DNA of 7,735 bases from contig SKPY01000121.1 of NCBI GenBank assembly GCA_007119305.1, positions 1 through 7,735 on the forward strand. The letters are read 5' to 3'. Below are positions 1 through 6,253 of this stretch, one piece after another. Below the pieces are notes generated by a model that saw only the letters and a list, made by a program, of their open reading frames with translations, did not search any database and was not told where the DNA came from. The DNA is from Nitriliruptorales bacterium (GTDB taxonomy: Bacteria; Actinomycetota; Nitriliruptoria; Euzebyales; Egibacteraceae). The position numbers and the translations under genes were made by a program. The number at the start of each line of letters is the position of its first letter. The first letter of the stretch is position 1.

Positions 1-557
1 ACGATGGTCACGACGAGGACGACATAGTAGAAGCGGTCGAGGGAGCTGAGATCGACACCCCAACCCGGGATGCCGAGCACGCCGCGGGGCACCCCGGGGA
101 GTCCGTCGTCCCCGCCGGTGATTGTGCGCCAGCGCCAGATGACCGAGTGGATCATCATCCCGAACGCGAGGGTGAGCATCGCGAAGTAGATGTCGGTGTG
201 GCGCAGCGAGAGATAGCCGATCACCACCCCGACCACGCCGGCGGCGAGCACACCCACCAGCACGGCGAGGGGTAAGGATGGCCAGGCGCGGAGCACGAGT
301 GCGCTCGCATATGCCCCCACCCCGAAGAAGGCGGCGTGGCCGAATGACAGCAGCCCCGTGTAGCCGAACAGGACATTGAAGCCGGCAGCGAACAGCGCGA
401 GCAGCAGCACGCTCGCAACGATCCAGGTGTAGTAGGCCTGGGTGACGAGCGGCACCGCGGCCAGCAGGACGACCAGCACGGCCAGGACGAGCGCCCGCAG
501 CCGGCGCGGATCCCCTACCGAGCGCAGGTCGGCGGCCGCACTTGCGCGGGTCTTCAT
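1..557 (-). CDS. livM: LivM-type branched-chain amino acid ABC transporter permease (partial, C-terminus beyond left edge)
   Basis: This is an inner-membrane permease of the HAAT (branched-chain amino acid/amide) ABC importer family. It pairs with LivH to form the translocation channel. Only the first 185 codons are present and the gene runs off the left edge; family members are usually about 300-400 residues. A basic cytoplasmic N-terminus (residues 1-20) is followed by a hydrophobic segment at about 21-39. The LivM hallmark GYTGLLSFGHAAFFGVGAY lies at 64-82, more membrane segments at about 95-135, and the characteristic TGGDDGLPGVP at 147-157. The ATG at 557-555 overlaps the livH stop as ATGA. 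A GGGGGAG ribosome binding site (563-569) sits 5 nt upstream, inside livH, which implies translational coupling. The family call is firm. The transported ligand cannot be read from a permease. Confidence 0.95.
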   Translation of the reverse strand, partial: MKTRASAAADLRSVGDPRRLRALVLAVLVVLLAAVPLVTQAYYTWIVASVLLLALFAAGFNVLFGYTGLLSFGHAAFFGVGAYASALVLRAWPSLPLAVLVGVLAAGVVGVVIGYLSLRHTDIYFAMLTLAFGMMIHSVIWRWRTITGGDDGLPGVPRGVLGIPGWGVDLSSLDRFYYVVLVVTI

Positions 558-1423
558 CGGCGCTCCCCCAGCAGGCCTTCGGGCTTCAGCAGCAGCACCA
601 GCGCCATGATCCCGTAGATGAGGAACAACTCGACGTCCGGGAACAGCAGGATGCCGTAGGCGTTCGCGAGTCCCACGATCACCGCGCCCAGAAACGCGCC
701 CCGCAAGCTGCCCAGCCCGCCGATCACGGTGATGATGAACGCCTGGATGATGATGGTCGTCCCGAGACCGGGCGTCACCACCCGCACGGGGATGCTGAGC
801 GCGCCGCCGAGCGCCGCGACCCCTGCGGCCAACGCGAACACCGAGGCGTAGATCCAGCCGACCCTGATGCCCAGCGCGCCGGCCATCTCTCGGTCGGACG
901 CCGTCGCCCGGACCGTCCGCCCCCACCAGGTCCGGTCCAGCAGCAGCCACAGCGCCACGCCCACGATCAGGCCAGCCGCGATCACGAACGCGTTGTAGTA
1001 GGAGAAGCCGCGCCCGAAGACCTCGAAGCTGCCGATCAGGGTGGTGGGCGTCGGCGGGATGCGGAAGACGCCACCCCAGACGAGCCGCGCCAGGTCGGAG
1101 AACACGAGCACGAGGCCGAAGGTGAGGATCAGCCCGTAGGTGATGTCGAGGTCGTACAGGGGTCTGAACAGGGTGCGTTCGAGCAGCAGGCCGAGCGCAG
1201 CGATGCTGAGGGTTGCGAGCACGAGCGAGAACCAGAACCCGAGACCCATCTCGCCGTAGAGCGAGAAGGCCACGTAGGCGCCGAGCATGTAGAGGCTGCC
1301 GTGCGCGAAGTTCAAGACCTTGAGGACGCCGAAGGCGATGGTGAGCCCGGCTGCCACCAGCCACAGGTACATCGCGTTGGTGAAGCCGATCAGCCCCTGG
1401 TAGAGCAGGTTCTCAACGCTCAC
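554..1423 (-). CDS. livH: LivH-type branched-chain amino acid ABC transporter permease
   Basis: This is the second inner-membrane permease of the same importer, 289 residues, a normal length for LivH. It is hydrophobic throughout, with about eight predicted membrane segments. It carries the family signature NFAHGSLYMLGAY at residues 38-50 and the conserved cytoplasmic loop GGLGSLRGAFLGA at 235-247, which is expected to contact the ATPase subunits. It ends in the typical KPEGLLG tail. The start is GTG at 1423-1421, supported by a GGAG at 1431-1434 with a 7-nt spacer. It begins 49 nt after the substrate-binding protein gene and overlaps livM by 4 nt, so the three genes look like one operon. No frameshift or missing motif is seen. 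Confidence 0.95.
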   Translation of the reverse strand: MSVENLLYQGLIGFTNAMYLWLVAAGLTIAFGVLKVLNFAHGSLYMLGAYVAFSLYGEMGLGFWFSLVLATLSIAALGLLLERTLFRPLYDLDITYGLILTFGLVLVFSDLARLVWGGVFRIPPTPTTLIGSFEVFGRGFSYYNAFVIAAGLIVGVALWLLLDRTWWGRTVRATASDREMAGALGIRVGWIYASVFALAAGVAALGGALSIPVRVVTPGLGTTIIIQAFIITVIGGLGSLRGAFLGAVIVGLANAYGILLFPDVELFLIYGIMALVLLLKPEGLLGERR

Positions 1424-1430
1424 TCCGGGG

Positions 1431-1434
1431 CTCC
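1431..1434 (-). promoter_or_regulatory. Ribosome binding site deciding the livH GTG start
   Basis: GGAG on the minus strand sits 7 nt before the GTG at 1423. It supports that non-ATG start, which also places the first hydrophobic segment where LivH homologues have it. Confidence 0.6.
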
Positions 1435-1472
1435 GCGGTCACCGGCGCGGTCGTCGTCCATTGCGGCCAGGC

Positions 1473-2822
1473 TCAGTCATCGAAGGGGGGCTCGCGGTAG
1501 TACTCCTCGACGTCGAAGACCTGCAGGTCGGCGCACACGCAGGCCATGCCCCACTGCTCGTCGTAGACGATGCGTCCGGCCGGCACGGGATAGACCGCCT
1601 GGTGATCGTCTTCCCGGATGGTGATCTCACCGGCCGGCGCGTTGATGGTCATCCCGGCCAGCTCGGCACCCACGTCCTCGGCGTCCACGCTGCCGGCGGC
1701 CTCGACGGCGTCGCGCAGCGCCATGACCGCTGTGTAGGTCGTCTGCGCGCTGTAGTTGGGCATCCGGTCGTGTTGCTCTCTGAAGTCCTCGACCCAGGCC
1801 TGGTTCTCATCGGTTTCAGGCCAGTTGAAGAGGTAGCGGCCGGTGCCCCACAGCTTGCCCTCGAAGGCGTCGGCCTCCGCTTCGTCGCTGAGCGCCTCGA
1901 GCACGTCCACGGACGCCCCCATCGCCTGCCACCACATCTCGAGCTGCTGGAAGGACCCAGCCTGCTGCGCCTGGCGGATCAGGGCGACGGCTTCGCCGGC
2001 CCAGGGTGTCGCGAAGATCATGTCCGGGTCGGCAGCCATCACGCTGGAAACGTGCGGCGAGAAGTCGGTCGTGAGGAACGGTGCCCAGGCTTCCGACACG
2101 AACTCGACGTCGTCCCGATACTCCTGCAGGGTCTCCTGGAACATCTCCCAGGCTGTGCGCCCGTACTCGTAGTCGGCGCCGATGTTGCCGATGCGCGTGA
2201 TCTCGGGCATGTCCGCCACGATCAACGCCGCGACGATGGCGTCCTGGTACACGGGCACGCTCATCCTGAACACGTTGCGATGGTCGTTCTCGTAGACCTC
2301 TTCCTCGTTGAGCTTCTCGGTCGCGGCGTGCGTGACGATGAGGACGCGCTCGAGTTCGTCCATCACCGGGGCGAGGGCCAGCGCCACGCCGCTCGAGTCG
2401 ATGCCGACGAGGAAGTGGGCTCCCCACTCCCCGACCAGGAAACGGGCGTTGGTGATCGCCACCTCCGGGTTCAGCTCGCTGTCCATGAACCGGATCTCGA
2501 CCTCGCAGCCGACGATGCCACCCTCGGCGTTGATCTCGTCCGCAGCCATGTTGGCGCCCATCTCCATCTGGGCGCCGTAGTCCGCGTGGGCGCCGCTCAG
2601 GGCCCCGAGACCGCCGATCTGGATGCGATCGACGCCGTCGATCTCGCAGTCGTCCGGCTCGGCGGGTTCGTCCTCGACCTCGGCGACGTCGTCGTCCTCG
2701 TCGGGGTCAGCGGCGACGTCTGCGGGCGCATCCTCGGGAGGCTGACACGCGGCGGTCACGAGCGCGAGCAGCAACAGGATCGCGAGCAACGGTGACGTTT
2801 GCGGCCCTCGGTGAACGCGCAT
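1473..2822 (-). CDS. livK: Lipoprotein substrate-binding protein of a LivK/HAAT-type ABC importer
   Basis: This is an extracytoplasmic solute receptor (Peripla_BP_6 / type I periplasmic-binding fold) that delivers ligand to LivH/LivM. From the chosen ATG (2822-2820) it has 449 residues. There is a short basic N-terminus, a hydrophobic core at 11-22 and a lipobox LVTAAC with lipidated Cys26. An extraordinarily acidic linker follows (30-58, 16 Asp/Glu and no Lys/Arg). The receptor domain starts at about 67 (IQIGGLGALSG). SSGVALALAPVMDE begins at 143 and HAAT lies at 165-168; these match the two regions that hold the ligand carboxylate/amine in LivJ/LivK. Cys59 and Cys106 could form the usual N-lobe disulfide, and Cys428/Cys430 form a second close pair. 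An upstream in-frame ATG at 2888 would add 22 residues. I rejected it because GGGAGG at 2831-2836 is 8 nt from the 2822 ATG and the -10 candidate covers 2887-2892. The ATG at 2828 lies only 2 nt from the same site. The ligand is unknown: amino acids, amides, ureas and aromatic acids are all used in this family. Confidence 0.92.
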   Translation of the reverse strand: MRVHRGPQTSPLLAILLLLALVTAACQPPEDAPADVAADPDEDDDVAEVEDEPAEPDDCEIDGVDRIQIGGLGALSGAHADYGAQMEMGANMAADEINAEGGIVGCEVEIRFMDSELNPEVAITNARFLVGEWGAHFLVGIDSSGVALALAPVMDELERVLIVTHAATEKLNEEEVYENDHRNVFRMSVPVYQDAIVAALIVADMPEITRIGNIGADYEYGRTAWEMFQETLQEYRDDVEFVSEAWAPFLTTDFSPHVSSVMAADPDMIFATPWAGEAVALIRQAQQAGSFQQLEMWWQAMGASVDVLEALSDEAEADAFEGKLWGTGRYLFNWPETDENQAWVEDFREQHDRMPNYSAQTTYTAVMALRDAVEAAGSVDAEDVGAELAGMTINAPAGEITIREDDHQAVYPVPAGRIVYDEQWGMACVCADLQVFDVEEYYREPPFDD

Positions 2823-2828
2823 CGACAT

Positions 2829-2840
2829 CCCCTCCCTGGA
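2829..2840 (-). promoter_or_regulatory. Ribosome binding site choosing the substrate-binding protein start
   Basis: GGGAGGGG on the minus strand, with its core at 2831-2836, is 8 nt from the ATG at 2822. It is only 2 nt from the in-frame ATG at 2828. It therefore favours the shorter start and excludes the ATG at 2888. Confidence 0.65.
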
Positions 2841-2880
2841 CCGGGCACTCAAGAGGTGCGGGAGTCTCGGCAGTGCCCGG
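2841..2880. repeat. Perfect 9-bp inverted repeat in the leader of the transporter operon
   Basis: CCGGGCACT (2841-2849) and AGTGCCCGG (2872-2880) are exact reverse complements separated by 22 nt. The arm centres are 31 bp apart, about three helical turns, so a dimeric regulator could hold both half-sites on one face of the DNA. The element lies between the candidate transporter promoter and its ribosome binding site. It could equally form an RNA stem at the very 5' end of the transporter mRNA, next to the ribosome binding site. The symmetry is seen directly; the function is inferred. Confidence 0.6.
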
Positions 2881-2886
2881 GGGGGC

Positions 2887-2916
2887 ATCCTTGTCGCACG
2901 CGTAGACTGCAGTCAA
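2887..2916 (-). promoter_or_regulatory. Candidate promoter of the livKHM operon
   Basis: On the minus strand there is a TTGACT -35 box (2911-2916) and an AAGGAT -10-like box (2887-2892) with an 18-nt spacer. The -35 is a good match to the housekeeping sigma consensus; the -10 is weak (3 of 6). Transcription would begin near 2880, giving a leader of about 58 nt that starts with the inverted repeat 2880-2841. Confidence 0.4.
2905..2914. repeat. 10-bp perfect palindrome over the candidate -35 box
   Basis: GACTGCAGTC reads the same on both strands and shares four bases (2911-2914) with the TTGACT -35 candidate. This position would suit an operator whose occupancy blocks sigma binding. A 10-bp palindrome can arise by chance, so the position is what makes it interesting. 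Confidence 0.4.
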
Positions 2917-2939
2917 GACTTTTGTGGGCGGACCCTCGC

Positions 2940-2971
2940 TTGTGGTGCGCGATCGTTCGAAAGGGTACGGT
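2940..2971 (+). promoter_or_regulatory. Weak candidate promoter for the acyl-CoA synthetase gene
   Basis: TTGTGG (2940-2945) and TACGGT (2966-2971, fitting the TANNNT pattern) lie just upstream of the synthetase ribosome binding site. The 20-nt spacer is longer than usual, so support is poor. A promoter is expected somewhere in 2881-2980 because the gene is divergent from the transporter operon. Confidence 0.2.
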
Positions 2972-2983
2972 CACGCCTGGACC

Positions 2984-2990
2984 GGAGGGG
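2984..2990 (+). promoter_or_regulatory. Ribosome binding site deciding the acyl-CoA synthetase GTG start
   Basis: GGAGGGG lies 9 nt before GTG at 3000-3002. The frame stays open upstream to an ATG at 2799, but that start would lie inside the divergent transporter gene and add 67 arginine-rich, non-homologous-looking residues. The GTG is therefore preferred. Confidence 0.7.
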
Positions 2991-2999
2991 TTGGTACGC

Positions 3000-4568
3000 G
3001 TGCACGGATTGTCCTTCCAGCCGTTGACGCCCGTGTCGTTCCTGCGCCGGTCGGGGGCCGTCTTCGGCGATCGGCTCGCGCTGATCGACGGGGACTTGCG
3101 CCTCACCTACGCCCAGCTGTGGCAGCGCGCGGGCCACCTGGCCGGTGCGCTCACAGCGCTGGGGGTCGGGGGCGGGGACCGCGTCGCGGTGCTGTCCACG
3201 AACAGCCACGTGCTGTTGGAGGCGCACTTCGGCATCCCACTGGCCGGCGCCGTGGTGGTCCCGCTGAACGTGCGCCTGGCCCCGCGCGAGCTGGCGTACA
3301 TCCTGGACCACAGCCGGGCGTCGGTGTGGCTGTGCGAGGCGGCGTTCGCCGCCGCGGCGCGGGAGACGTTGGGGTTCGCCTCGAGCGGGCCTCGCCTGGT
3401 GCTGGCGGGCGGCGAGGACGACGAGTACGAGACGCTGCTCGACAACGCTGCGGTGCTGACGCGAGAGGTTTCCGACGAGCGCTCCCTGCTCGCGGTCAAC
3501 TACACGAGCGGCACGACGGGCAGCCCCAAGGGGGTGATGTACCACCACCGGGGTGCCTACCTGCAGGGTCTCGCCATGGCGCTGCACACCCACCTCGACG
3601 CCGGCAGCGTGTTCCTGTGGACGCTGCCGATGTTCCACTGCAACGGCTGGTGCTTCCCTTACGCGGTCACAGCGGTGGGCGGCGTGCACCTGTGCCTGCG
3701 CAAGGTCGATCCCGCCGCGATCTGGGACCTCATCCGCGCGCATGGCGTGACCCACTTCAACGCCGCGCCCACCGTGCTCGCCGACGTCGCCTATCACGAG
3801 GACGCCGGTGCGGGCGCCCCCGCGCCGGTGCGCGTCGCCACGGGCGGCGCACCGCCCTCGCCAGCGCTGCTGTCGCGCCTGGCGGAGCTCAACATCGACG
3901 TCACCCACCTGTACGGGCTCACCGAGACGTTCGGGCCCGCGGTGATCTGCGAGTGGCGTCCCGAATGGAACGCTCTCGACCCGGCGGAGCAGGCTGCGCG
4001 CAAGGCGCGGCAGGGGGTCGGCAACGTGGTCTCCGAACCCCTGCGCGTGCTGGACAACGATGGCCGTGACGTCCCGGCCGACGGCCAAGCGATGGGCGAG
4101 GTGGCGCTTCGAGGCAACAACGTGATGCTCGGTTACCTCGACGATCCCGAGGCCACCGCGAAGGCGGCGCCCGACGGCTGGTTCCGGACCGGCGACCTCG
4201 GCGTGCTGCACCCGGACGGCTACGTCGAGCTGCGCGACCGCGCGAAGGACATCATCATCTCCGGCGGTGAGAACATCGCCTCGATCGAAGTCGAGCAGGC
4301 GGTCGCCAGCCATCCAGCGGTGCTCGAAGCCGCAGTGGTCGCCGTGCCCGACGAGCGCTGGGGCGAGGTCCCGGTCGCGTTCGTGACCCTCAAGGAGGGT
4401 GCGTCAGCCAGCGAGCAGGAGATCATCGAGCACGTGCGCGGACGGCTCGCTCGGTTCAAGGCGCCCAAGCAGGTGGTGTTCGGGGCGCTGCCCAAGACGA
4501 GCACCGGAAAGATCCAGAAGTACGTGCTGCGCGACCGCGTCTTGGACTCCCGGCGTACGGTCGGCTGA
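3000..4568 (+). CDS. AMP-forming acyl-CoA synthetase (class I adenylate-forming enzyme)
   Basis: This enzyme activates a carboxylic acid with ATP to an acyl-adenylate, then transfers it to CoA in the cytoplasm. From the GTG start it is 522 residues, normal for the family, and opens VHGLSFQPLTPVSFLRR. Motifs in order: P-loop YTSGTTGSPKG (168-178) followed by YHHRG; MFHCNGWCF (from 211), typical of the medium/long-chain acyl-CoA ligase branch that includes plant AAE-like and DmdB-like enzymes; GGAPPSP (282-288); YGLTE (305-309); GWFRTGD (393-399); the hinge region RDRAKD (412-417) then ISGGENI; and the C-terminal PKTSTGKIQK with catalytic Lys504. All catalytic motifs are intact, so it should be active. 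The substrate is not evident: fatty, methylthiopropionate-like or aromatic acids are all possible. It is divergent from the livKHM operon and shares its control region, which suggests the imported solute or a product of it may be the acid activated. Confidence 0.93.
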   Translation: MHGLSFQPLTPVSFLRRSGAVFGDRLALIDGDLRLTYAQLWQRAGHLAGALTALGVGGGDRVAVLSTNSHVLLEAHFGIPLAGAVVVPLNVRLAPRELAYILDHSRASVWLCEAAFAAAARETLGFASSGPRLVLAGGEDDEYETLLDNAAVLTREVSDERSLLAVNYTSGTTGSPKGVMYHHRGAYLQGLAMALHTHLDAGSVFLWTLPMFHCNGWCFPYAVTAVGGVHLCLRKVDPAAIWDLIRAHGVTHFNAAPTVLADVAYHEDAGAGAPAPVRVATGGAPPSPALLSRLAELNIDVTHLYGLTETFGPAVICEWRPEWNALDPAEQAARKARQGVGNVVSEPLRVLDNDGRDVPADGQAMGEVALRGNNVMLGYLDDPEATAKAAPDGWFRTGDLGVLHPDGYVELRDRAKDIIISGGENIASIEVEQAVASHPAVLEAAVVAVPDERWGEVPVAFVTLKEGASASEQEIIEHVRGRLARFKAPKQVVFGALPKTSTGKIQKYVLRDRVLDSRRTVG

Positions 4569-4603
4569 CGGCCGGCCCGGACGGGCAGCCACGGGTGCTG
4601 GCT

Positions 4604-4684
4604 CAGCCGGCAGGCTGCGCCCGCGAGATGGCCGCGTCCGGCCCCCGCGCAGGCCGGCGAGCTCGAGGATGGGGGCGAGAGCTC
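4604..4684. terminator. Candidate bidirectional terminator region between convergent genes
   Basis: The 128-bp gap between the convergent synthetase and zinc-ribbon stops contains two hairpin-capable elements. CAGCC-GGCA-GGCTG occupies 4604-4617; a wider pairing, GCAGCC (4585-4590) with GGCTGC (4613-4618), competes with it. GAGCTC (4659-4664) pairs with GAGCTC (4679-4684) across 14 nt. Neither is followed by a clear T-run, so intrinsic termination is only a possibility. Nothing else is seen in 4569-4696. Confidence 0.3.
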
Positions 4685-4696
4685 CGGGCGCGCTGC

Positions 4697-4840
4697 TCAG
4701 GTGGCTGCTCGGAGCTCGATGGTGGCCGGCTCGTCGCCGCAGACGGGGCAGTGGCGCGTGGCCAGCTCGTCGGCCTCCCCGTTGCCGGCGGGGCAGTAGA
4801 ACCAGCGGTTGCAGGTGCTGCAGCTGCCCCAGGTCTCCAT
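4697..4840 (-). CDS. Small CxxC...CxxC zinc-ribbon protein
   Basis: This is a 47-residue protein starting METWGSCSTCNRWFYC. Two knuckles are visible, Cys7-x2-Cys10 and Cys31-x2-Cys34 (HCPVCGDE), with an extra Cys16 after an aromatic patch (RWFYC). This is the layout of a rubredoxin-like or zinc-ribbon fold binding one metal ion. The ATG at 4840 has AAGGGG (4852-4857) 11 nt upstream. A GTG at 4852 in the same frame would add four residues (MTSD) and cannot be excluded. The gene lies convergent to the synthetase and 227 nt downstream of the CoA-transferase stop on the same strand. I do not recognise a named family. The function is unknown: it may be a metal-binding accessory or protein-interaction module. 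The cysteine spacing makes coding likely despite the small size. Confidence 0.7.
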   Translation of the reverse strand: METWGSCSTCNRWFYCPAGNGEADELATRHCPVCGDEPATIELRAAT

Positions 4841-4933
4841 GTCGCTCGTCACCCCTTGGGGGCACGTTGTGGGCTGTGTCCCGTCACTCGTCGAGCTGCG
4901 GGCCCCGATGCTGCCGTGCGCCTGCGAGGGCTT

Positions 4934-4955
4934 GGTCACGGCTTGCGGTGTGACC
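4934..4955. repeat. Inverted repeat GGTCAC-N10-GTGACC upstream of the zinc-ribbon gene
   Basis: GGTCAC (4934-4939) and GTGACC (4950-4955) are perfect 6-bp inverted half-sites. Their centres are 16 bp apart, about 1.5 helical turns. The element lies about 95 bp upstream of the zinc-ribbon start, where an operator could sit. No matching promoter boxes were found next to it, so function is speculative. Confidence 0.3.
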
Positions 4956-4974
4956 CCCGCGCTGCGCGGCAGGG
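4954..4974 (-). terminator. Stable GC hairpin between the CoA-transferase and zinc-ribbon genes
   Basis: CCGCG-CTG-CGCGG (4957-4969) forms a 5-bp stem with a 3-nt loop. It is extended by CCC (4954-4956) pairing with GGG (4972-4974) across a 2-nt bulge. It lies about 94 nt beyond the CoA-transferase stop and may end that transcript. There is no T-run on the minus strand. Confidence 0.3.
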
Positions 4975-5031
4975 TTCTACCCAACCCGTCGGTGCTTCCA
5001 ACGTCCGCCGGGTGGCCCGATCGGACAGGCG

Positions 5032-5049
5032 GCCCCTGGGGGGCGGGGC
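5032..5049 (-). terminator. Candidate hairpin just after the CoA-transferase stop
   Basis: GCCCC (5032-5036) pairs with GGGGC (5045-5049) over an 8-nt loop, starting 19 nt past the stop codon at 5068. It is short and has no T-run, so it is a weak terminator candidate. Confidence 0.22.
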
Positions 5050-5067
5050 ACTGGCCTCTTGAGCTGC

Positions 5068-6213
5068 TCAGCGGGGCGCGAACCCCGTGTCGTTGTGCTG
5101 ACCGAGGGTCGGGGGCGGCAGCGGTGTCGCGCGGCGGGTGCGGCTGTAGGCGACCGGTGAGCCCGGGAGGCGGACGGCGCCGAGGCTGGCGTGCTCGACG
5201 ACATCGACGAGGCCGAGGTGGTCCACCTGGGGTGAGGCGTACACCTCGTCCATCGTCTTGACCTTGCCGGCCGGCACGCCGGCCTCGTCGAGGCGGGCCA
5301 CCCACTCGTCGACGCTGGCCGCGCGCAGCGCCGGCGCCATGGCCGCGATGAGCTCGTCGACCCGCTCGACCCGGTCGCCGTTCGTGGCGAACCGCGGATC
5401 GTCGACGGCGATGCCGACGAGCGGCGCGAAGCGCCGCCACAGCCCCTCGCTGCCGACGCAGATGTTGATCGCGCCGTCGGCGCAGTCGAACGCCCCGTAC
5501 GGCTGGATGGTGGGGTGGCGGTTGCTGCCGAGCCCGGGGACCTCGCCGGCGACGAGCCAGCGGGTGCCCTGGTAGGTGTGCACGGCGATCGAGCCGGCCA
5601 GCAGCGACGTGCGCACCCACTGGCCCTGTCCCGTGCGGGCCCGCTCGACGAGGGAGGCGACGACGCCGTACGCGCCGAACATGCCGGCGAGGATGTCCGA
5701 GATCGGCACGCCGACCTTCGACGGCGGCCCCTCGAGCGGTCCGGTGATGCTCATGATCCCCGCCTCGCCCTGCACGATCTGGTCGAACCCCGAGCGGTGC
5801 CCGTCCGGTCCGCCGTCGCCGAAGCCGGTGATCGACAGGACGACGAGCGCCGGGTTGAGCTCGGCGAGCCGCGGCTCGGACAGGCCGATCTTCTCCATGA
5901 CGCCGGGGCGGAAGTTCTCGCACAGCACGTCGGCCTCGCGCACGAGGTCGTGGAGGCGGGCCAGGTCGCCCTCGTCGGTGAAGTCGAGCTCGACCGACTT
6001 CTTGCCCCGGTTGATCGCGAGGAAGTACACGGACTCGCGGCCCTGCGTGCCCTCCACGAACGGCGGGCCGTAGCCGCGGGTGTCATCGCCGCTGCCCGGT
6101 CGCTCGACCTTGAGCACCTCGGCGCCGGCGTCGGCGAGCATCATCGTCGCGTACGGGCCGGCGAGGATGCGGGTGAGGTCGAGCACCCGCACGCCGGCGA
6201 GCGGCCCCGCCAT
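5068..6213 (-). CDS. CaiB/BaiF family III CoA-transferase
   Basis: This cytoplasmic enzyme moves CoA between acyl groups through an aspartyl-CoA thioester. It is 381 residues, normal for the family (about 380-430). The N-terminus has the classic GVRVLDLTRILAGPYATM (7-24) and ADAGAEVLKVE (27-37). NRGKKSVELD lies at 68-77 and the ENFRPGV segment at 99-105. SGFDQIVQ carries Asp144, in the position of the catalytic aspartate of formyl-CoA transferase and CaiB. GVPISDILAGMFG follows at 168-180. The ATG at 6213 has GGAGG (6221-6225) 7 nt upstream. The frame is open further upstream, but the extra residues are Arg-rich antisense-like sequence without homologous character. It follows the HyuB gene by 40 nt on the same strand, so the two are probably co-transcribed. 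All expected motifs are present. The donor and acceptor acids cannot be deduced; racemase-type activity in the same superfamily is a less likely alternative. Confidence 0.93.
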   Translation of the reverse strand: MAGPLAGVRVLDLTRILAGPYATMMLADAGAEVLKVERPGSGDDTRGYGPPFVEGTQGRESVYFLAINRGKKSVELDFTDEGDLARLHDLVREADVLCENFRPGVMEKIGLSEPRLAELNPALVVLSITGFGDGGPDGHRSGFDQIVQGEAGIMSITGPLEGPPSKVGVPISDILAGMFGAYGVVASLVERARTGQGQWVRTSLLAGSIAVHTYQGTRWLVAGEVPGLGSNRHPTIQPYGAFDCADGAINICVGSEGLWRRFAPLVGIAVDDPRFATNGDRVERVDELIAAMAPALRAASVDEWVARLDEAGVPAGKVKTMDEVYASPQVDHLGLVDVVEHASLGAVRLPGSPVAYSRTRRATPLPPPTLGQHNDTGFAPR

Positions 6214-6220
6214 CACGCAC

Positions 6221-6225
6221 CCTCC
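6221..6225 (-). promoter_or_regulatory. Ribosome binding site deciding the CoA-transferase start
   Basis: GGAGG on the minus strand is 7 nt before ATG 6213, inside the 40-nt HyuB/CoA-transferase gap. A GTG directly preceding the ATG is in frame but worse spaced. Confidence 0.65.
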
Positions 6226-6253
6226 GCCGCGCCGCGCAGGATCCACGCGGCAC

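Noticed and set aside
542..2795. Plus-strand open frames of 360 and 444 codons opposite livH and livK
   Set aside because: They are antisense shadows: low-complexity composition, no ribosome binding sites or recognisable domains, against strongly supported transporter genes.
2799..2999. Longer start (ATG at 2799) for the acyl-CoA synthetase
   Set aside because: It would begin inside the livK coding region and add 67 non-family residues. The GGAGGGG/GTG pair at 2984-3002 fits the family N-terminus.
2913..4313. Minus-strand frame of 466 codons opposite the acyl-CoA synthetase
   Set aside because: It is an Arg/His/Val-rich shadow of a gene whose adenylation motifs are complete in the plus frame.
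4404..4865. Minus-strand frame of 153 codons overlapping the zinc-ribbon gene in another frame
   Set aside because: It is a +1-frame shadow of the zinc ribbon and then antisense to the synthetase end. It has no cysteine pattern or other family trait.
4860..5067. Possible tRNA or small RNA in the gap after the CoA-transferase
   Set aside because: No cloverleaf, no T-loop GGTTCRANTCC-like segment and no CCA end were found; only short GC hairpins.
4841..5923. Upstream extension of the zinc-ribbon frame into a 408-codon protein
   Set aside because: Beyond about 4852 the sequence becomes Arg/Pro-rich and overlaps the CoA-transferase gene in a different frame. The ribosome binding site and cysteine motif support only the short protein.
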